In this document: positions 8,363-15,435 of the stretch, piece after piece
How positions within the stretch are numbered: position 1 is the stretch's first letter
How the letters are laid out: the number at the start of each line of letters is the position of its first letter
Origin: Chloroflexota bacterium
GTDB taxonomy: Bacteria > Chloroflexota > Anaerolineae > CG2-30-64-16
Direction of reading: 5' to 3'
DNA length: 33,241 nucleotides
NCBI GenBank assembly: GCA_029555885.1
Contig: JAKPQT010000695.1
Coordinates: 1-33,241, forward strand
Translations under genes and position numbers: made by a program
Notes under the pieces: model-generated
Database searches by the model: none
The model's input: only the letters and a program-made list of their open reading frames with translations
What the model was told of the DNA's origin: nothing

Positions 8363-9171
8363 CGTACTTCGGCTTTCTCATTCGCTTCGTCGGCGTCCCG
8401 TTGCTGCTCCTGGCCGTGCTGACCTGGCTCGACGCGCGGCGCGGCGTACGACTGCCGCCCTCGCTCAGCCAGCTCCCCGGCGGCCTGCTGATTGCCGCGC
8501 ACATCGTCGCGGCCGTGCTCTGGACGACGCCTTGGGACAACTACCTGGTCGCGACCGGCGTCTGGTATTACGACCCCGCCCTGGTCACCGGCATTACGCT
8601 CGGCTGGGTGCCCATCGAGGAATACACCTTCTTCGTCGTCCAGACCGCGCTGACCGGGCTGTGGGTATTGTGGCTCGGACGGCATCTGCGCCCCGCGCCG
8701 CTGCCTGCGCCGAAGCGGCCCCGGCTCAATCTCATCGCCGCGGGCGTCACCGCGGTCATCTGGCTGGCGGCAGTGGTGCTCTTCTTCACGCGCTGGCAGC
8801 CCGGCACTTACCTGGCCCTGGCAGTCGGCTGGCTGCTGTTCCCGGTGATTCCCCAGATGCTGCTGGGCGCGGACATGCTCTGGCACCAGCGTCACGTCGT
8901 ACTGCCGGGTATCCTCGGGCCCTGGCTCTACCTGTCCGCGGCGGATTTCATCGCCATCGATGCGGGCACATGGACAATTGCGCCATCACAGTCCACCGGT
9001 GTGATGATCGGGGGCGTGCTGCCCATCGAAGAGGTCATCTTCTTCCTGCTCACCAACATGCTGATCGTATTCGGCATGGTGCTCTTCCTGAGCACCGACA
9101 ATGCCGCAGTCAAGGGGTTCATCGGCAGATTGACCCAGAAACCCGGATTCTCCGAGAATCCGGGTTTCTGA
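8359..9171 (+). CDS. crtYcd: Lycopene cyclase, fused CrtYc-CrtYd type
   Basis: Membrane enzyme that forms beta-ionone rings on lycopene. The 270-residue protein consists of two homologous halves, each with the family motif: PWDNYLV (58-64) and VPIEEYTFF (84-92) in the first, LPIEEVIFF (221-229) in the second. The PIEE glutamates are the catalytic signature of the heterodimeric CrtYc/CrtYd cyclases, here fused as in archaea and Bacteroidetes. About six to seven hydrophobic helices are visible. ATG 8359 is favoured over GTG 8344: it is preceded by GGGAGCGGGGG and overlaps the SDR stop. The last ten residues (KPGFSENPGF) and most of the stop codon come from a palindromic repeat. Confidence 0.92.
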   Translation: MTYFGFLIRFVGVPLLLLAVLTWLDARRGVRLPPSLSQLPGGLLIAAHIVAAVLWTTPWDNYLVATGVWYYDPALVTGITLGWVPIEEYTFFVVQTALTGLWVLWLGRHLRPAPLPAPKRPRLNLIAAGVTAVIWLAAVVLFFTRWQPGTYLALAVGWLLFPVIPQMLLGADMLWHQRHVVLPGILGPWLYLSAADFIAIDAGTWTIAPSQSTGVMIGGVLPIEEVIFFLLTNMLIVFGMVLFLSTDNAAVKGFIGRLTQKPGFSENPGF

Positions 9172-9238
9172 TCTGGAGATTAACAGAAATCCGGTTTCTC
9201 AGGCGCAGCTTCGCTGCGCACGAAACCGGGTTTCTGCG
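9136..9238. repeat. Palindromic AGAAACCCGG/CCGGGTTTCT repeats at the end of crtYcd
   Basis: The first unit, 9136-9170, is a perfect palindrome with 17-bp arms around one base; it contains the first two bases of the lycopene cyclase stop codon. A second unit, 9184-9236, has outer arms CAGAAATCCGGTTT and GAAACCGGGTTTCTG around the inner hairpin GCGCAG-CTTCG-CTGCGC at 9203-9219. Such hairpins may end or attenuate the upstream transcript before the MFS gene. Confidence 0.82.
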
Positions 9239-9264
9239 ACCTTGTCCTGACTTAAGAGGTTTAC

Positions 9265-10566
9265 ATGCGTCGAAGTCGTTTGTTGAGTATCTTCCTGGTC
9301 GTCTTTATCGACTTGCTCGGTTTTGGCCTGATCCTGCCGCTGCTGCCCTATTATGCCGGGGCATACGGGGCCAGCCAGCTCCTCATCGGCGGGCTGGCCG
9401 GGGCCTACGCAGCCGCGCAGTTCATCGGCGCGCCGCTGCTCGGCCGCCTGTCCGACCGGTTTGGCCGTCGGCCCATCCTCGTGGTCAGCATCGCGGGCAC
9501 TGCGTTGAGCTTCGTCATCCTCGGCCTGGCTGAGCCGCTGGGCAAGGTGCTGGCCGGTATCCCGCTGGCGCAGGCCACCAGCGAACAGGCCATCGCGCTT
9601 CAGAACGCGACGGTCGTCGGCGTGATGTTCGCCTCGCGGCTGCTCGGCGGCCTGACGGGCGGCAACATCACGGTCGCGCAGGCGTACATCGCGGATGTCA
9701 CCGACGCCGAGAACCGGGCGAAGGGGCTGGGCCTGATCGGTGCCGCCTTCGGCCTGGGCTTCATTCTGGGGCCGGTAGCGGGCGGCGCGCTCAGCGCATT
9801 CGGCTACGATGTGCCTTCCTTTGCCGCGGCCGGACTGGCGCTGCTCAACCTGGTGGCCGTCATCTTCTTCCTGCCGGAGTCGCTCACACCGGAGCGCCGC
9901 GAGGAACTGCTGACCGAACGCCGGTCGCTCATCAGCCTCGGCGCGATGTGGGAGGCGCTTAACAAGCCGCGGGTCGGTCCGCTGCTCAACATTCGCCTTT
10001 TCTATGCGCTGGCTGCGGCCATCTTCCAGACGATCTTCACCCAGTGGGCGATGGTGCGTCTCGGCCTGACCTCGCAATCCACCGGCTGGCTGCTAGGCTA
10101 TGTGGGTCTGCTCTCGATCATCGTACAGGGCGGGCTGATCGGCCCGCTGACCAAACGCTTCCGCGAATACCAACTGATCTTCTGGAGCACGGCGATCATG
10201 GCCGTATCGCTGCTGGCCTGGGGACTGACGCCCAATCTGCCCGTGCTGCTCGTCGTGATGATTCCGATTGCCTTCGCAACAGGCGTGCTCAACACGGTCA
10301 TCAACTCTGCGATCACGCGCGCCGTGCAGCCGCAGGAGATCGGCGGCGCGCTCGGCATCGCCGGCTCGCTGGAAAGCCTCTCACGCATCATCTCGCCGCT
10401 GCTGGGCAGCGCGCTGCTCGGCGCAGTGGGCGCGTGGGCGCCGGGCCTCGCGGCCAGCTTGATCATGGGCGGGGTGGTGTTCTATGCGTGGCAGCACCTG
10501 ATTGTGCGGCCTGATGCACCCCTGGTCGTGGGCACAGCCGGTCCCGCAGCACAAAGCCACAAGTGA
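9265..10566 (+). CDS. MFS transporter, TetA-like drug:H+ antiporter family
   Basis: Inner-membrane major facilitator protein of 433 residues with about 12 hydrophobic helices. The loop-2/3 signature reads GRLSDRFGRRP and the fourth to fifth helix region GGNITVAQAYIADVT and GLIGAAFGLGFILGPVAGG, as in the tetracycline-resistance/DHA1 group. It probably exports a hydrophobic compound by proton antiport; the substrate is unknown and antibiotic resistance should not be assumed. AAGAGG precedes ATG 9265. It sits alone between the palindromic repeats and the selenoprotein promoter, so it may be its own transcript or a tail of the crtYcd operon. Confidence 0.87.
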   Translation: MRRSRLLSIFLVVFIDLLGFGLILPLLPYYAGAYGASQLLIGGLAGAYAAAQFIGAPLLGRLSDRFGRRPILVVSIAGTALSFVILGLAEPLGKVLAGIPLAQATSEQAIALQNATVVGVMFASRLLGGLTGGNITVAQAYIADVTDAENRAKGLGLIGAAFGLGFILGPVAGGALSAFGYDVPSFAAAGLALLNLVAVIFFLPESLTPERREELLTERRSLISLGAMWEALNKPRVGPLLNIRLFYALAAAIFQTIFTQWAMVRLGLTSQSTGWLLGYVGLLSIIVQGGLIGPLTKRFREYQLIFWSTAIMAVSLLAWGLTPNLPVLLVVMIPIAFATGVLNTVINSAITRAVQPQEIGGALGIAGSLESLSRIISPLLGSALLGAVGAWAPGLAASLIMGGVVFYAWQHLIVRPDAPLVVGTAGPAAQSHK

Positions 10567-10587
10567 TCCGCAGAGGCGAGAATTAGA

Positions 10588-10628
10588 TTATACAGACTAT
10601 TGACAAAGCATCAACAGTATGATACACT
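10588..10628 (+). promoter_or_regulatory. Promoter of the selenoprotein gene, sharing the crtB operator block
   Basis: TTGACA at 10600-10605, 17-bp spacer, TACACT at 10623-10628. The block TTATACA-N2-CTATTGACAAA at 10588-10607 matches the crtB promoter at 18 of 20 positions. It again forms two 11-bp direct repeats (ATACA at 10590, TGACA at 10601). Two independent promoters with the same block over the -35 imply a common regulator. A CarH/LitR-type protein is plausible but none is encoded in the window. Confidence 0.72.
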
Positions 10629-10663
10629 TTCATGGATAACGTCGACATGAAAGGAGCCCTTGA

Positions 10664-11143
10664 GTGGCGAAGAAACTGATGGGCGCCGACGCGCCTGATT
10701 TCACCCTGCCAGCAACGACAGGAAGCACGGTCAGACTTGCAGACTATCGCGGCAAGAACGTCGTGCTGGTCCTGAACCGGAGCATCTACTGACCGTTCTG
10801 CCGCCGGCACATGGCGCAGTTGCGCCAAGATTATGCGCAGTTCACGGAACGCAATACCGAGATTCTCGTCATCTCGCCGGAAGACATGCCTGAGGTCAGC
10901 AAGTTCTGGGCGGCGGAGCGCATGCCTATGCCCGGCCTTGTCGATCCAGGCCACGAAGTTGCCAACCGCTATGGGCAGGAGGTCAACCTCCTGAAGCTCG
11001 GCCGTATGCCTTCGCTGCTGATCCTGGACGCGACAGGCGCCGTGCGCTACGAGCACCGGGCCAATAGCATGGCCGACATTCCGGCCAATAAGACGCTGTT
11101 GACAGTTATTGACGAACTGAATCGGGAAAGAATCGATGCGTAA
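10664..11143 (+). CDS. Peroxiredoxin-like (AhpC/TSA, redoxin) selenoprotein with UxxC motif
   Basis: Reading from GTG 10664 (AAGGAG seven bases upstream) gives a complete 159-residue thioredoxin-fold protein if the in-frame TGA at 10790-10792 is selenocysteine, residue 43. Before it stands APDFTLPATTG and RGKNVVLVLNRSIY, after it PFCRRHMAQLRQDY, then LVDPGHEVANRYG and GRMPSLLILD. All of these are typical of the AhpC/TSA-redoxin family, where the site is Cys-Pro-Phe-Cys. Thus UGA replaces exactly the catalytic Cys, and no other stop or frameshift exists. A SECIS-like hairpin follows. Likely role: reduction of peroxides or disulfides. The stop overlaps the tocopherol-cyclase-like gene by eight bases. 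Annotators would call only 10811-11143 or a pseudogene. Confidence 0.85.
10812..10827 (+). promoter_or_regulatory. Candidate bacterial SECIS hairpin
   Basis: Stem UGGCGC (10812-10817) pairs with GCGCCA (10822-10827) around the loop AGUU. The loop G is the second nucleotide, and 26 nt separate it from the UGA. This agrees with the described bacterial SECIS pattern: upper stem of at least four pairs, small apical loop, conserved G among its first two bases, about 16-37 nt from UGA. The lower stem is weak. Confidence 0.6.
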
Positions 11144-12146
11144 CTGGCGGGCCATCTGGCAGCCGGAGCTGTATCACGGCTGGGGCAAGCGCCCGCCCTT
11201 CTTCGAAGGGTGGTATTTCAAGCTGGTTGACGCCGGCGAGTCACATCGCTATGCAGTGATTCCCGGCGTCTTCCTCGGCGCGGAGCCGGGCAGCTCGCAC
11301 TGCTTCGTGCAGACGCTCGACGGCGCGACCGGCCATACCACCTATCACCGCTACCCGTATGAGGCCTTCCGCGCAGCCCCCGACGAGTTCAACATCTGGG
11401 TCGGACCGAACAACTTTCGCGTTGACGGTCTGCTGCTCGACATCAACGCGCCTGACCGGCGCATGCGCGGCGCGCTGCGCTTCGAGGGGCGCACTCCCTG
11501 GCCCGTCACGCTGGCCTCGCCGGGCATCATGGGCTGGTATGCGTATGCGCCCTTCATGGAGTGCTACCACGGCGTCGTCAGCCTCGACCACGCCATCGAC
11601 GGTTTCCTGGAGGTGGACGGGCGGCTGCTCGACTTCCGCAATGGCCGAGGGTATATCGAAAAGGACTGGGGCCAGGCGTTCCCGCAGGCGTGGGTCTGGA
11701 TGCAAACCAACCATTTCGCCATGCCCGGCACTTCGCTGACAGCCTCGATCGCGATCATCCCGTGGCTGGGCAACCAATTTGACGGCTATATCGCGGGCCT
11801 GTGGCACGAAGGGCAGCTTTACCGCTTTGCGACCTATACTGGCGCGCAGCTCCAACGCTTCGAGGTGGATGACGACCGGGTCGTGCTGCATCTTGCAGAT
11901 CGTCCCGACCGCCCTGGCGGTTATCGTCTGGAAATCACCGCGCAGCGCAGCCACGCCGGGCTGCTGCACTCGCCGGAGCGCACCGCCATGCTCCAGCGCG
12001 TGCTAGAGAGCCTGACGGCCACGGTCCACGTCCGGCTGGTCGCGCAGGGGGCGCCTGAGCGGGTCATCTTTGAAGGCACGGGCCGCCACGCCGGGCTGGA
12101 GGTCGTCGGCCCGGTGGACGAGATGCGCATAACGAGTAAAGAGTAA
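11136..12146 (+). CDS. Tocopherol cyclase family protein (VTE1-like, lipocalin-type)
   Basis: A 336-residue protein matching the tocopherol cyclase family. The N-terminus has WQPELYHGWG-x4-PFFEGWYFKL, then YHRYPYEAF, SPGIMGWYAY and GYIEKDWGQAFPQAWVWMQ, the most conserved segments of plant and cyanobacterial VTE1. The fold is a double lipocalin-like barrel related to CrtC/AttH proteins. Known members close the chromanol ring of tocopherols or plastochromanol; here the substrate may be a menaquinone-like or carotenoid-related isoprenoid. No homogentisate or prenyl-transferase gene is visible, so true tocopherol synthesis is not supported. It overlaps the selenoprotein stop by eight bases and is translationally coupled to it. 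The stop codon falls in a GAGTAA repeat. Confidence 0.87.
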   Translation: MRNWRAIWQPELYHGWGKRPPFFEGWYFKLVDAGESHRYAVIPGVFLGAEPGSSHCFVQTLDGATGHTTYHRYPYEAFRAAPDEFNIWVGPNNFRVDGLLLDINAPDRRMRGALRFEGRTPWPVTLASPGIMGWYAYAPFMECYHGVVSLDHAIDGFLEVDGRLLDFRNGRGYIEKDWGQAFPQAWVWMQTNHFAMPGTSLTASIAIIPWLGNQFDGYIAGLWHEGQLYRFATYTGAQLQRFEVDDDRVVLHLADRPDRPGGYRLEITAQRSHAGLLHSPERTAMLQRVLESLTATVHVRLVAQGAPERVIFEGTGRHAGLEVVGPVDEMRITSKE

Positions 12147-12215
12147 CGAGAAATAAGTAAGCCGCTCACGATCTCAACTCTCTACTCGTTACTCCTTACT
12201 CGTTTCTCATTACTC
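12125..12215. repeat. Inverted TACTCGTTACTC/GAGTAACGAG repeat tract
   Basis: AACGAGTAAAGAGTAACGAGA at 12129-12149 faces TACTCGTTACTCCTTACTCGTT at 12184-12205, forming an imperfect inverted repeat related to the tract at 3145-3176. It contains the stop codon of the tocopherol-cyclase-like gene and ends shortly before the AGGAG of the next gene. Confidence 0.65.
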
Positions 12216-12227
12216 ATTAGGAGCATC

Positions 12228-13292
12228 ATGCACACCGAGGGACATGCGCCGGGGCGCATTGCGCTGCTGGGCTCAGGCGAGACCTCGCTGGCGGGGGGCC
12301 GCGTCTTCGAGGCGCTGGCACGCGTCCTGCCCACGCCGCTGCGCGTCGCCGTGCTGGAGACCCCGGCAGGCTTCGAGCTCAACTCAGCGCGCGTGGCGGG
12401 CCGGGTGGCCGACTTCCTGCAAACCCGCCTGCAGAACTACCGGCCCGCAATCAAGGTCGTCCCGGCACGGCAGCGCGGCACGCGGTTCAGCCCGGATGAC
12501 GCGGCCATTACCGCCCCGCTGCTGCAGGCCGACCTGCTGTTCATGGGTCCGGGCAGCCCGACCTACGCCGTCCGGCAGTTGACCGGCAGCCTCGCCTGGC
12601 ACCGCACGATTGCGCGACAGCGGGTGGGCGCATCCCTGGTGCTGGCGAGCGCAGCAGTCGTCTCGATCAGCGCGTTCGCGCTGCCCGTCTACGAGATTTA
12701 CAAGGCGGGCCATGACCTGCATTGGGAGCCGGGGCTGGACCTGTTCGGGGCGTATGGGCTGAAGCTGGTGTTCGTGCCCCACTGGAACAACACCGAGGGC
12801 GGCGCAGAGCTTGACACGAGCTGCTGTTTCATGGGCCGGTTACGCTTCGAAACCCTGCACGCGATGCTGCCGCCGGACGTGACGGTGGTGGGCATCGACG
12901 AGCACACTGCGCTTTACATCAACCTGGCGGACGGCTCCGCCGAGGTTATGGGCGCGGGCGGGGTCACCGTACTGCGACCCGAGGGGACGCGCATCATTGC
13001 AGGAGGCGGCTGCTTGCTGGCCGAGTTCGGGCCATTTGCCTGGCCTGAACCGGACGCGGGCCTGCCCGCTGAGGTGTGGGCTGAAGCGCTCGCCGTCCAC
13101 GAGGTCGACGCGCACGCTGGTGATCCACCGGCCGAAGTGCAGGCGCTGGTCGCGCAGCGCGAGGCTGCCCGGAGCCGCCGCGATTGGGCTGAGGCCGACC
13201 GTCTCCGCGCGCAGGTCGCGGCGCTAGGCTGGGAAGTGCGCGACACGCCGGCAGGGCCCCAAGTTACACCCCCGGCTGCAAAGCGAGAGTGA
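12228..13292 (+). CDS. Cyanophycinase/peptidase S51-like domain fused to a CysRS C-terminal-like tail
   Basis: A 354-residue protein. Residues 9-265 resemble the class-I glutamine-amidotransferase-like fold of peptidase S51/cyanophycinase: RIALLGSGETS, LLFMGPGSPTYAVRQL, a degenerate nucleophile elbow LVLASAAVVS with candidate Ser141, and VFVPHWNN. Residues 300-347 (EVQALVAQREAARSRRDWAEADRLRAQ, then GWEVRDTPAGPQV) look like the anticodon-side helical tail of cysteinyl-tRNA synthetase. The fusion is visible in one uninterrupted frame. Start ATG 12228 follows AGGAG. The stop overlaps the next gene's GTG (GTGA at 13289-13292). Function unknown; a hydrolase or dipeptidase is possible if Ser141 is active. 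Confidence 0.78.
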   Translation: MHTEGHAPGRIALLGSGETSLAGGRVFEALARVLPTPLRVAVLETPAGFELNSARVAGRVADFLQTRLQNYRPAIKVVPARQRGTRFSPDDAAITAPLLQADLLFMGPGSPTYAVRQLTGSLAWHRTIARQRVGASLVLASAAVVSISAFALPVYEIYKAGHDLHWEPGLDLFGAYGLKLVFVPHWNNTEGGAELDTSCCFMGRLRFETLHAMLPPDVTVVGIDEHTALYINLADGSAEVMGAGGVTVLRPEGTRIIAGGGCLLAEFGPFAWPEPDAGLPAEVWAEALAVHEVDAHAGDPPAEVQALVAQREAARSRRDWAEADRLRAQVAALGWEVRDTPAGPQVTPPAAKRE

Positions 13293-14566
13293 CCGTGATC
13301 TGGGATTTTCAGGACCTCCTATCGCGGCGGCTGCTGCTCTGGTCTACGTTGAGCGTTGCGGGCGGCCTGCTCTTGCTGGCCCTCGGTGATGCGTTCTGGC
13401 GCGGGTTCGGCGTGCAGGCGGTAGCCTGGGGCGTCATCGACGCGGCCATCGCACTTTTCGGGCAGCGCAGCGCTGCCCGCCAGCGCGCGGCCAGCCGCGG
13501 GGATGCGCGAGCGGTCGGCCGCGTTGCGGCCAACCTGCGCCGCCTGCTGTGGCTCAACACCGGTCTGGATGTGCTGTACGTGGCCGGCGGCGTGCTCCTG
13601 GTGTATACTTTGGGGCGCACGGACCTCTTCGCCGAGGGCAACGGCTGGGGCGTCATCCTCCAGGGCGGCTTCCTGTTGATCTTCGACCTGCTGCACGCGC
13701 TGGCTGTACCTGATGACGCACCGGAGATGACGGTCCACCAGGCCTTCGGCGCGGCGTTCGCCGGACCGGAGCACAGGTCGTTCCGGCTGGCAGGCGGGCC
13801 GCAGACCGCACTGCTCGTCCACGGTTTCGCGGGCACACCGGACGAGCTGCGCGGGCTGGCCGAGTCACTCCACCGGGCCGGCTGGACAGTCAGCGTGCCG
13901 CTGTTGCCGGGCTTTGGCGCAGACATTGCCACGCTGCCCGACCGCCGCCACGACGAGTGGCAGGCGGCTGTGACGGGCGCAGTCCGCGAGCTCACTGGTA
14001 ACGGTCGCGGCCCGGACCTCCTTGTGGGCTATTCCCTGGGCGCGGCCCTGTCCGTTGCCGCAGCCAGCACATTGCAGCCCGCGGGCCTCGTGCTGCTGGC
14101 GCCGTTTCACTGGCCCGAGCCGTGGTGGCTGCGCCCGGCGGAGTTCTTCGTGCGGCCCTTCCTGCCGCCGGGCTTCCGACCCTTGCGCAAGGCCGACTTC
14201 AGCGACTCGCGGCTGCGCCAGGGCATCCGCGGGTTCATGCCGGATGTGGACCTGGACGATCTGCAGGTGCAGGCGGCGATGCGCGATTTCCGCGTGCCGC
14301 TCTCGTTGATCGACCAGGTGCGCGCCGCCGGGCGGCGGATGTTGGCTGCTGCACCACAGGTCGCACCGCGGACACTCATTATCCAGGGCAGCCGCGACAG
14401 CGTGGCACGGCCGGCTAGCGCCCGCAAGCTCCTGGCGCGGCTGCCCCGCGGGACGCGCTACGTGGAAGTCGACGGCGAGCACGACCTGATGCGGCCGGGC
14501 AACCCTGCGTGGCCTGACGTCGAGCGGACGCTGCTCGACTTTGCAGCCGAAGTGACCGGCAAATGA
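13289..14566 (+). CDS. Alpha/beta hydrolase with N-terminal membrane domain
   Basis: A 425-residue protein. Residues 15-140 contain about four hydrophobic segments and look like an integral membrane module. From about residue 160 there is a monoacylglycerol-lipase/Est30-like hydrolase: LLVHGFAGTPDELRGLA, nucleophile elbow GYSLG with Ser249, acid Asp370 in GSRDS, and His398 in DGEHDLM. The catalytic triad appears complete, so it is probably a membrane-anchored esterase or lipase. It overlaps both neighbours by four bases (GTGA upstream, ATGA downstream) and precedes the CruF gene. It may trim or remodel acyl esters of the carotenoid glycoside; that is inference from position. Confidence 0.85.
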   Translation: MTVIWDFQDLLSRRLLLWSTLSVAGGLLLLALGDAFWRGFGVQAVAWGVIDAAIALFGQRSAARQRAASRGDARAVGRVAANLRRLLWLNTGLDVLYVAGGVLLVYTLGRTDLFAEGNGWGVILQGGFLLIFDLLHALAVPDDAPEMTVHQAFGAAFAGPEHRSFRLAGGPQTALLVHGFAGTPDELRGLAESLHRAGWTVSVPLLPGFGADIATLPDRRHDEWQAAVTGAVRELTGNGRGPDLLVGYSLGAALSVAAASTLQPAGLVLLAPFHWPEPWWLRPAEFFVRPFLPPGFRPLRKADFSDSRLRQGIRGFMPDVDLDDLQVQAAMRDFRVPLSLIDQVRAAGRRMLAAAPQVAPRTLIIQGSRDSVARPASARKLLARLPRGTRYVEVDGEHDLMRPGNPAWPDVERTLLDFAAEVTGK

Positions 14567-15435
14567 GCAGGAACCCAATGATCGACTCGAACACCCGTCC
14601 CGACAACACGGGACGCAAGCTGATGCACACGGTACGTAAAGCAATTACAGCGCAGATATCGGCGTTGATAGCGCCCGCGGATTGGCACGGAAACGCGAGC
14701 AAGCTGCTCATCGCCTGGGTCGCCGGAATGCTCGCCATGCCCATCGGCGAGTGGATCGTGGGCCGCGGCGGGCTGATTGCCGGCGTCATCCTGACCGTGC
14801 TGTTGCAGGCCTGGCTGGCGACCTTTTTCCTCGTCCGGGCCGGGGGCGTGCGCCGCACAGCCTTCATCGTGGCAACCGTTGCGGTCGTGGCCTGGGCATC
14901 GGAGGCGCTCGGTTCACACACCGGCTTTCCCTTCGGCGCGTATCACTACACCGACCGGCTCCAGCCGCAGTTGCTCGGCGTGCCCCTGCTCATCCCGCTG
15001 GCCTGGCTGATGATGCTGCCGCCCGCGTGGGCCGTCAGCCAGCGCATCACCGGCCGCGCGTCGGGGCCGCTGTTCGTGGCTGTCAGCGCGCTCGCGTTCA
15101 CCGCGTGGGATCTGTTCCTCGACCCGCAGATGGTCCACTGGGGGCTCTGGACGTGGGACCAGCCAGGGCAATACTTTGGCATTCCGCTCGTGAATTTCGC
15201 CGGGTGGCTGGGCGTGTCCGCGCTGATTACCGCGCTGGCGCGGCCGCCCGCACTCCCCATCCGGCCGCTCCTCGTCATCTACACGCTGACCTGGCTCATC
15301 GAAACGGTCGGGCTGATCCTGTTCTGGGGACTGTACGGCCCCGCGCTCGCGGGTTTCGTGGGGATGGGGTTGTTCGTCGCGCTCGCATGGCGGTCGGGCT
15401 GGAGGAGCAGGTGGCAGGTCTCTGGGCAGTCGTAG
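14563..15435 (+). CDS. cruF: CruF-type carotenoid 1,2-hydratase
   Basis: Integral membrane protein of 290 residues with about seven hydrophobic helices. The segment SEALGSHTGFPFGAYHYTDRL followed by GVPLLIPLAWLMM, and AWDLFLDPQMVHWGLWTWD, are the core of the CruF (DUF422-like) family. CruF adds water to the psi-end 1',2' double bond of gamma-carotene or lycopene, the step before C-2' glycosylation in myxol- and deinoxanthin-type pathways. ATG 14563 overlaps the hydrolase stop; ATG 14578, with AGCAGGA six bases upstream, is an equally good start. PlsY-like and GT2 genes follow with overlaps, so hydratation, glycosylation and possible acylation are encoded together. Confidence 0.9.
   Translation: MSRNPMIDSNTRPDNTGRKLMHTVRKAITAQISALIAPADWHGNASKLLIAWVAGMLAMPIGEWIVGRGGLIAGVILTVLLQAWLATFFLVRAGGVRRTAFIVATVAVVAWASEALGSHTGFPFGAYHYTDRLQPQLLGVPLLIPLAWLMMLPPAWAVSQRITGRASGPLFVAVSALAFTAWDLFLDPQMVHWGLWTWDQPGQYFGIPLVNFAGWLGVSALITALARPPALPIRPLLVIYTLTWLIETVGLILFWGLYGPALAGFVGMGLFVALAWRSGWRSRWQVSGQS

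Noticed and set aside
10811..11143. Short 110-codon ORF from ATG 10811, or a pseudogene broken by TGA
   Set aside because: The upstream part 10664-10789 is in the same frame, has promoter, Shine-Dalgarno and family-typical sequence, and the UGA replaces precisely the catalytic Cys. Recoding explains all this better than decay; a TGC-to-TGA read error remains possible.
11136..12146. CrtC-type carotenoid 1,2-hydratase
   Set aside because: CrtC shares the lipocalin-like fold, but PFFEGWYFKL and YIEKDWGQAFP are specific to the tocopherol cyclase family, and CruF already supplies the hydratase.
14682..15410. N-terminal extension of the PlsY-like ORF
   Set aside because: This part is cruF read in another frame and is Arg/His-rich; the PlsY fold begins at about 15411.
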